Positions 57,481-64,000 of a stretch of 64,000 nucleotides of DNA are shown here, in pieces (position 1 is the first letter of the stretch; the number at the start of each line of letters is the position of its first letter). Made by a program: the position numbers and the translations under genes. Origin of the DNA: Heterobasidion occidentale. Its lineage: Eukaryota > Basidiomycota > Agaricomycetes > Russulales > Bondarzewiaceae. Location: positions 186,001 to 250,000 of the forward strand of contig JBCAQO010000007.1 in assembly GCA_039111635.1 (NCBI GenBank). The letters are read 5' to 3'. The notes under the pieces are model-generated. The model worked only from the letters and a program-made list of their open reading frames with translations. It was not told the DNA's origin and did no database searches.

Positions 57481-57495
57481 CGGCTCGCTTATAAG
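57481..57495. promoter_or_regulatory. Palindromic TATA element of ZnF1 (right)
   Basis: CGGCTCGCTTATAAGC region with perfect GCTTATAAGC, about 75-80 bp upstream of ATG 57568. Confidence 0.65.
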
Positions 57496-57567
57496 CTAAT
57501 GGAGGGACTTGAAACGAGGTCAACTTACACACCCACTTCGTCCATTCACCTTGACATACTTACCATC

Positions 57568-58587
57568 ATGGAATACGCCCACTACCCATCGTACAGCCCT
57601 CGCGACTGGCAGGATGCCATGTACACCGACACCAATGTCGATCCCGCCAGTTATCCCCTCCTCCTCGTCGGCTACCCGGCGCAACAAAACATGGCGGCGC
57701 AGTATCAACATGAGCCGATAGTATGTTCATCGCGTGTTGACAGTTCGCCTGATTGATACTGATTGCCTCCCATCGGCAGTATTCCGCGGTCGAACCCGAG
57801 TGGGCTCCAACCTCCTTCCAGTACCAGCCTAGCCACGCGATGGCGGGGCCGTCTTACGTCGCTAGTGGCGACGTCTACTTCCCCCAGCAGATGCTGCCCG
57901 TTGGGGGAATGTACTACCAGGCAGCTCCCATCGCATACGGCCCCACGTATGGTTAGTCAACCTTTCTATTCACACTGTACTGCTTTACTAACGGTTTTGG
58001 CAGTCCAGGAAGGGCTGACGCGCCCATACCGCTTGCCATACGCCGTACAGCCCAACTACGGTGCTGTACAGATGTCGAGGCAGCCGGTCGCCATCTCAAG
58101 CGCGCTGCGCATGGCCACTGGCAGCAGAACGGGTGTGAGGTATGCACCCTACGAACAGCGGCCCAGGCCGGCCGCAGCGCGATCAGAGGGCACTGTTGTG
58201 GGTGAAGCAGCTACCCACGAAGGCTTTGAGGGATACACCCTCAGCCAGACAACAGATACATCAAGACTGTCCGCTCGCAGGAATGATACTGCGAACGGAC
58301 AGATTCCCGAGGCTGTACAGTCGTCGGGCGGAGGGCGGACTCGCCGACAGGCCACTATGCGGGCGCCCAAGATGGACGAGCGACAGACTCCGTACTTGGG
58401 CACGGAGTGGAACTGCCACGACTGTGGGAAGGGGTATGGGCGGGAATACGAGCTCAAGCGGCACTGTAGCACCACGAGATCTCACGTGGAAGCGTCGCTG
58501 AAGTGCGACCAGTGCAAGAACAGCGGCACGTTCAGCCGGCCGGACGCGCTCCTCGCTCACAAGCGGGCATTCCACGGGTGGCCCTGA
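57568..58587 (+). CDS. C2H2 zinc-finger protein ZnF1 (right arm)
   Basis: Three exons from ATG 57568 (MEYAHYPSYSPRDWQDAMY); intron 1 GTATGTTC..CGGCAG, intron 2 GTTAGTCA..TGGCAG. Tyr/Gln/Met-rich N-terminal half (DVYFPQQMLPVGGMYYQ), basic GGGRTRRQATMRAPK, then fingers CHDC-x12-H-x6-H and CDQC-x13-H-x4-H, ending AHKRAFHGWP. The twin of 7,775-8,794, with substitutions spread over the whole length and no frame damage in either copy, so ZnF1 appears to be kept under constraint on both arms. Likely a nuclear DNA-binding factor. Confidence 0.87.
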
Positions 58588-59527
58588 TGAACGATGTCCG
58601 CGCACGGTGGATGGATGGGAGGGGGGATGAAGTCGTCTGCGATCGGAGAGAGAAGTGAGTACCTTTTTGTCTTGCCATCCCCTCTGCATTCCTCTGCCGT
58701 CGCATCCCGCTCGCTTGCCTTCATCGATCTTCTCCTTTGCTCAATCTCACTTTCCTTCCATAGACCACCCTCTCTGAGAAGCGAGCATCCGCGTCCGCGT
58801 CCGAATCGATCCGAGAGGAAGCGTCGGGACTGTCTGTCAGCGCGAGCAATCGCGGCGCTGGCATGGGCATAGATATTTAACATTTTGACTTACCTATATT
58901 CCAGCTCTCTGGATCTCTCGAAAGAATATTCCACTCTGTTTGTATTTCTCCGGGTGCATTGTTGGATCCAGCGAGGAAATGAAAAGTCGTGTCTTGCGAT
59001 CCTTGTGGTGTGTGATGAGAAGACTCGGTCAGCTCGCCGGGCCGGGCATTCGCGACTTTGCCAGGTTCGAGGTTTTCTTCTTTTGCGCCGCATCCCCCAC
59101 TCTCTTTTCAAGCTTCGTGCCATGAAGATCATCGGTCGCTCGCGAAACCTGTTTTTGTGCATGGATGATGTCTTCGATTGATACTGTATTGGCTTGGACG
59201 TTCGACAATGACGCGGTACAAGCGCCTCTGACACTGTAAGCGAGTCCTGGCCGACGATGTACGAGCTTCATTCCTCTCTCAACGACGACTGGCACAGTCT
59301 TCGCTGCTTCGTGATGTCCACTGTCCCAGTGATTTGCAATACATCAAAGTGCGTGGTCAATCAGTCTCGACAGTGCCGACGTTCTTGTGCGCCCTAACTC
59401 ACGTGGATGACTATATTCGATGAACACTCTGTATCTTGCATCGCGTATATCATAGAGAGATGCGAACGGGACCACCCTCACGCGTAGGCTTTGGTTCGAA
59501 CGTGCTGCAAGACATACATGGATCCAT
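58588..59527. other. 3' flank between ZnF1 and F-box (right)
   Basis: Mirror of 6,871-7,774. The sense-strand intron-like donor (GTGAGTACC, about 58,655) and TTCCATAG acceptor (about 58,762) are conserved. The antisense Arg-rich open stretches (58,557-58,883 and 58,890-59,234) are open as in the left arm. Confidence 0.4.
59002..59046 (+). other. Conserved TGTGTGATGAGAAG element, copy 7 of 7
   Basis: TTGTGGTGTGTGATGAGAAG then a GCCGGGCCGGGC segment, about 420 bp downstream of the ZnF1 stop. Confidence 0.6.
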
Positions 59528-61886
59528 CTAATCAGTCCCCAACACCCCCGCAAGGCCCTTGCATAACCACGTGTACTCTTTGACTTTGAACTTGGTCTCA
59601 CCCTCTGGCAATACGGCTACAGGGAGAGGCGCGTAGGGAGGAACTCTAGGATCACTCCTCGGTACGTTGTGTCTCAATTCGATCTTCCCGAATCTAGAAG
59701 TGAAGAAAAAAAGTGAGCCAACAGTTGCGGTATCGTGCGTTGCCTCTACCTGGCATACATATCCTGTATCTCCTTCGCCTTCGTGGCCCACTCTTTACGA
59801 GACAGCGCATCCGTCTGCTGTTCCAATTGACGTGCCAACGCAGATGCAGCGCCGCTCGCTTTAACCCATTTGATTTCGCCGAGGCCGTGACTAGTTAGAG
59901 CGTGATCGATCTTTGAATGTGATCAAACAGTCAATATTCATCCTTTACATCGTGTGCGAGGGCAGGACGTACCGCTGTGCGCCAGCCCATCGTGACGCCC
60001 CTCACTTTAGGCTCGCACGCAACGCACTGAATCCGGACATCCTTCTTGTCCATGTCCTCCCACGTCGCCTTCTGGGGGTTGATGCTGCCAACACGCATGA
60101 TGCTCTTCACCCGCTCCGAGATGGGAGAAACCTCCAGGTGCTCGGAAGACCACGGCTCTCGCCCGAGCGCCCACTTCGCGGCGTATTCGTACACAGAGCA
60201 TCCCAAATTCGGCCCAATGGCGACAGGGCGGAAAACAGCGTTCAGGCACGAGTGCGCGAACATGGCCGAGAACGGAAAATATCCCTTGCATTCTGTGCAA
60301 GCGAAGATGGCCGCGGGGTGGTCGAGCGTCTTGTACTTTTTGTAGATAGGCGCGAACGCAGGCAGCGATTTGGCCAGGCTGGCCTCCTTCGACATACGCC
60401 ACCTGGATAATAACTTGGGAACCGTCTTACACAGTCGATCCATGGAAGACTGCGCTATGACTTCGGAAATCGGCACGTTGAGAACTTTCTGGACTTCAGG
60501 AAAGAGCACGATGTCGACGTAGTTGTTGTATACAATATCGGGGAGCTCGCGAGCCATCAGATTTAGTCGCAACACCAACTCGCTAAATCGGCTTTGGAGA
60601 ACCAAGACCGTTCGAACGTCTTCCATGTATTGCACGACGCCGTCTTGAATGCGGAGCCATTCTAAGTAGGAAACTCAGTCGAGAAGAGCTGGGTGAATGA
60701 AGAGCCTGACTGCACCGTTGTCATCTAGATTGCGGGGAATGTTGACCAAATGATGGTCTCCTAGTGCTCGGTTCACCTCGTACATAGCAACTAGCTCTTG
60801 GTAGCCCATACCATTGAGGCGTTCGCTGATTCTGAAAGCAAAAGGGTCGTCTCAAAAGGGGTTCTCGGCGGTTGAAACCCGACTGACGCTTTGTATCTTT
60901 GCTTGATGGCCAATTGGTCTACCTTTCGCTTCCTCTCGATCAAGGCCTTGCGCTCTTGAACCCTGCGCATGTTTACTTGTTTCACCCAGAGAACGAACTA
61001 GAGATATTTGCGATGCATGAGCTATCAATGATTCCCGAAAACGCGCAAATAGACGTACCGTGGGGTCGAATTGGCTTTTCATATCAAGAACATGGCACTC
61101 CTGATTTAATGGGGAGAGCGATCGAAGGAGCTTGCGTAGGTGCGCGACGAAGGCTTTGTGGACGAGAACATTCCTTTTGTCACCGCGTTGAATGGTGACT
61201 CGTATGACAGACATGGCCTTTTTCCAGACATCTTTACTGATTCCCTGAGGGCTCAACGGGGTTTTGTAAAATCTGATCCAACGACAGGTTCCTCAGATAC
61301 TCAGAATGGAAGGACAGGCATGACGATGGCAATTTAATCGCACAATTTGTCAACGCAATTGGCGCATAGGCGCACTTGTGTAGTCAGATAAATTTGGGTA
61401 AGCTCTTCGGACAGGCAGTTCTAGAGAAACGACAATGAGGACTGAGACTTTCCGAAAATTGAGAATGATATTCAAGATCTCAGACACACCTGGCAGTAAA
61501 TTTCCGTCATAAGTCTAACATAGTACAAGCTAGACATCCCCTTGGGGCAGCTGAAGAAGAGGCGATCGTGTCGTAAGGCCGTTCTCCACAGCGAGTCAGA
61601 CGTTTTGCAGGAGAGCAGAGCGTGCAGCCACTTGTTGATGTATGCGAGGCTCACTAGATCTTTGGGATCTAGATATCGAAGGACCTGAAGATGATCTGAT
61701 GTTAGATTGATATAAGTGCAAGTTGAACAACGTGGAAGTGACCGCAAAGACGAGCTCAAGCGGCAAGGGGAGAAATCCGGTGGTAGCTAGAGCCTTGCTG
61801 GCGTTTGGGCTGTCGGATACCACTTTGCTTTGAACTGCGGTGTATTTTTGCATCTTTAATCGCTTCGAAGCGCGTCGAGGAGGCAT
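59528..61886 (-). CDS. F-box protein (right arm, intact)
   Basis: Nine exons from ATG 61886 (MPPRRASKRLKMQKY). The F-box helix spans exons 1-2: LPLELVFA / VLRYLDPKDLVSLAYINKWL then SLWRTALRHD. Exon 3 has VRLCANC; exon 4 a KDVWKKAMSVIRV segment; exon 5 the basic ALIERKRKVDQLAIKQR; exon 6 RISERLNGMGYQELVAMYE; exon 7 the long QDGVVQYMEDVRTVLVLQSRF region with CTECKG and CVACEPKVRGVTMGWRTA; exon 9 RHNVPRSDPRVPPYAP to KGLAGVLGTD. Roughly 600 residues. F-box proteins dock to Skp1 in SCF ubiquitin ligases; here the substrate side is unrecognised. No frame damage, unlike the left-arm copy. It is transcribed divergently from small HNH R4. Confidence 0.88.
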
Positions 61887-62053
61887 TGTGCCAGCGGACA
61901 AGCACAAGCAAATGAGTTCGCCGTCTCGAACGCGACGCGTCGCAGTGGCACGTGAGACGTAGCTTGGCAGCGGCACCGAGCTGCACCGGCCATGGCGTCC
62001 GAATTTACCCGATAGTAAGTTGCCACCATCCTCATCTCTCAAAACATTTTTCA
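61887..62053. promoter_or_regulatory. Divergent promoter, F-box / small HNH R4, with CACGTG
   Basis: Only 167 bp separate the two start codons. A CACGTG lies at 61,949-61,954, 100 bp from the HNH start and 63 bp from the F-box start. The end of homology with the left arm (about 62,030) lies inside this region, so the inverted-repeat breakpoint split this promoter. Confidence 0.65.
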
Positions 62054-63451
62054 ATGTCTCCGAGTCTTACAAAAGAAGTCACATCCAAACACTCTCGCAC
62101 CTCTGGAAGTATGTCGCCTTTTGAGACATCAACGCCAAACCCTCATTCTCTTCAGACAGGAAACGGCGCAGCGCCGAACCAATGAACCATACTCCATCTG
62201 AATCCGAATTCCCAGAGATGTGTCTTGTAACAGGAGACCTTGCGACTGAGGCTCCTGTACATCTCTGCCATGTCTTCCATGAACGCTACTGGAGCAATGA
62301 CCCTCTGGTCAGTGGTCTTCGTGAGTCGCTCTCTGTGTCTAAGCTGAATACAGTCGATACATCAAGCTATCGCGTCTTGAATGGGCATGGGGCATGAAAT
62401 ATGATACCATTAAGATGGACACAGACTCTAACACTATATCGCGTGCGTATACAGCTCTATTGACATCCTTGCTTTTTCTAATGGTCTCCAGTCCGTCATG
62501 ATTGGCGTGATTTATTCGAATCTGATAGGTGGGCTCTGATGCCCTCGATGGATATGATTGACAAGTTGTGGGACCACTGGGATAGGCTTCCCCTTCGTCA
62601 TGGGAATGTTCCATTGATTGAGGACGTGCGTTCCTGTATCCTTCGTTGCTGTATAGAGCTTGACTCTTCCTCAGATGTACGATGGCGCGGACATTTTTGA
62701 GTACCGCCTTGTGCCATTATTCTCCAATGTCCCTCCCATTTCCCATTGCAACAACTATAAAGAAATTTCGGGATGCAAGAGCGATGATACTGCACGCATC
62801 TCCGTCTATTCGTACCCGTTTGAAACTTTGCCACCCATTCTCTCACGAGTCAAACCTCACTTCGTGATTTACGATGCTGGCAGGAAGCTGGACTTTATTT
62901 CCAATAAAGGTTGCACTACACCTCCTGCTATGGCTCGTATCTATGGAGTCTCCCAAGAAAAGGCCAATCTTGCGAGGACAGTCGTGCTTCAAACATATCG
63001 CACATGGAATCGCCCTGCCCACCCTGCCACTTTTGTAACGTCACCTCGAGCGAACGATTCGAGGTCACGCTCTGGTCTGATTAAGCCTGGCCAACCAAGC
63101 TCTGCATCTCAAGGGGCTAGCTGGCCGAAGAAGCGAATCAGGACGACTGGTAAAGCTGTCGACACGGTGTGCCCACAGCCGAATCAAGTCCAATACGCCA
63201 CCTCTCTCTCGCGTGTCTCTGCATGCGGACTGGACGTCTCGATGGTAGGTGACTCGGGATGGGATACCGAGGTAAATGCTGAATTTGAGAAGATACAGCT
63301 CCGCCGCGTTATCAAAGTCTCGAAAGGATGGGTCAAGGACTGTGAACGGGAGGCCCAATCTTCGGGCGGGTGGGTAGCTTGTGGCACAGACGATGAACAA
63401 GTGACAAGTTATCGTCGAGAACCAAGTCGGAGGATGCTTTTGACGATGTAA
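62054..63451 (+). CDS. Small HNH_2-like protein R4
   Basis: Exons 62054-62108, 62156-62307, 62367-62442, 62492-62625 and 62675-63451, 397 codons. Starts MSPSLTKEVTSKHS; CLVTGDLATEAPVHLCHVFHERYW; LEWAWGMKYDT; RHDWRDLFESDRWALMPSMDM (last HNH His is Arg); MYDGADIFEYRLVPLFSNVPPISH; SYPFETLPPILSRVKPHFVIYDAG; C-terminus PSRRMLLTM. Uninterrupted. It lies outside the inverted repeat, has no left-arm partner, and its N-terminus is closest to S1 in the spacer. A dead large HNH gene follows directly, the same order as S1 and its large HNH. Confidence 0.87.
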
Positions 63452-63530
63452 TGTACTCTTCATGCGCCCGCGATTGTGGCTATCGCCTGCTGGATTGAGT
63501 CCGTGTTCATTTACCTTGGTTTCATTTGTA

Positions 63531-64000
63531 GATCACGAGATGCGAGTGGGCTCTGGGTCGAAGGTATAAGAGTCTTCACGTTGATGAACCTAGAAACATG
63601 ATTAAAAGTGAGCAGATGAGTCTTCTTGTCCTGCCCTTCCTTTTTCTGACTGGCTTTACTTGATTTAGTCCGTAAGGACTGGCACTAAAACTATGACCAG
63701 GACATGTTCCTCTTTATGCCTCCATTAAAGATCATCGATGCCTTTGAAGCCCGCAGAAAGGCTCTCAAGTTATCGCCATCCAACGACCCCCCGGACATCA
63801 TGTCGATAAGCCCTGATCCATTATGCTCGATGAGTATGATTGGTGATCTTGTATTCTAGTTGTATGGCGAGGAGGACATCTTCGAATATCGCCTGGTTCC
63901 CCTTACGGATGACATTAAAAATATCTTTTGGTTCGACCGGGACGATGACCCCGTGCCGCCCACCACTCCCGATACTCATCATAGCTCCTCCAGTTTTGAC
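63531..64000 (+). pseudogene. Truncated large HNH_2 gene, runs off the window
   Basis: The region equivalent to exon 2 (TRCEWALGRRYKSLHVDEPRN), exon 3 and the start of exon 4 (LYGEEDIFEYRLVPL) is present, but exon 1 with the AHLLP motif is missing: homology starts about 80 bp after the R4 stop. The HNH motif reads RKDWH-stop-NYDQD (TAA where other copies have Trp or Phe). The donor after DPPDIMS is ATAAGC instead of GTAAGC. Clearly nonfunctional; the remaining 3' end is outside the window. Confidence 0.85.

Larger units (their letters stand above)
41490..62030 (-). repeat. Right arm of the ~20.5 kb inverted repeat
   Basis: Mirror of 4,392-24,870. The inner edge is just upstream of the small HNH R3 promoter. 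The outer edge is inside the 167-bp divergent promoter between the F-box gene and small HNH R4. Arm lengths agree within about 0.1 kb, and both pairs of edges are centred near 33,200. Confidence 0.85.

Noticed and set aside
1..64000. Transposon or retroelement as the basis of the repeats
   Set aside because: No transposase, reverse transcriptase, integrase or terminal repeats were recognised; the repeated units are multi-gene segments with introns.
1..64000. Mating-type locus
   Set aside because: No homeodomain, pheromone receptor or pheromone precursor gene is recognisable. The duplicated C2H2 and HNH families alone do not support it.
1..64000. Repeat-induced point mutation
   Set aside because: Although several lesions are C-to-T type, many duplicated genes remain open with ordinary composition, so heavy RIP is not indicated.

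Overview
The window looks like a lineage-specific gene-family island in a filamentous basidiomycete, most likely an Agaricomycete. The evidence is the gene architecture: many 45-70 nt GT..AG introns, an F-box protein of the type common in mushroom-forming fungi, HNH_2-type nuclease-like proteins carrying a second conserved 'YPFDTLP...PHFV..AG.KL' region, and short C2H2 zinc-finger proteins. I see no transposase, reverse transcriptase, CRISPR array or bacterial-type operon.

The layout is a very large inverted repeat. Left arm (about 4,392-24,870) and right arm (about 41,490-62,030) carry the same genes in mirror order and are almost the same length (about 20.5 kb), around a spacer of about 16.6 kb. 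From the outside inward each arm holds: F-box gene; C2H2 gene (ZnF1); small HNH gene; a second C2H2 gene (ZnF2); large HNH gene with a long disordered tail; another small HNH gene; a block of degenerate sequence ('block X'); and a third small HNH gene. The spacer (24.9-41.5 kb) holds further copies in left-arm orientation: ZnF3, large HNH, small HNH, a shortened block X, small HNH, a dead ZnF and a divergent ZnF. The right edge (62-64 kb) adds another small HNH and a dead large HNH; the left edge (1-4.4 kb) holds an unrelated, apparently frame-broken gene and an unidentified ORF. Totals: nine small HNH genes (three clearly broken), four large HNH genes (one intact, two with one frameshift each, one dead), seven C2H2 genes (five intact) and two F-box genes (right intact, left with two 1-nt deletions).

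The repeated cassette is small HNH - large HNH - ZnF - about 1.2 kb spacer - small HNH, all on one strand within each arm. Each class has its own promoter signature: a CACGTG E-box 75-115 bp upstream of small-HNH starts, a palindromic GCTTATAAGC TATA element 70-80 bp upstream of ZnF starts (with a spliced-looking divergent sequence on the other side), and a TATAAA box about 90 bp upstream of large-HNH starts. The large HNH proteins keep the H..N..H residues of the fold; every small paralogue readable here has Arg in place of the last His. Patches of near identity link arms and spacer in mosaic fashion, pointing to gene conversion. A testable working idea is a coevolving set of a nuclease-like protein, catalytically altered paralogues and a DNA-binding regulator; its biological role is unknown.
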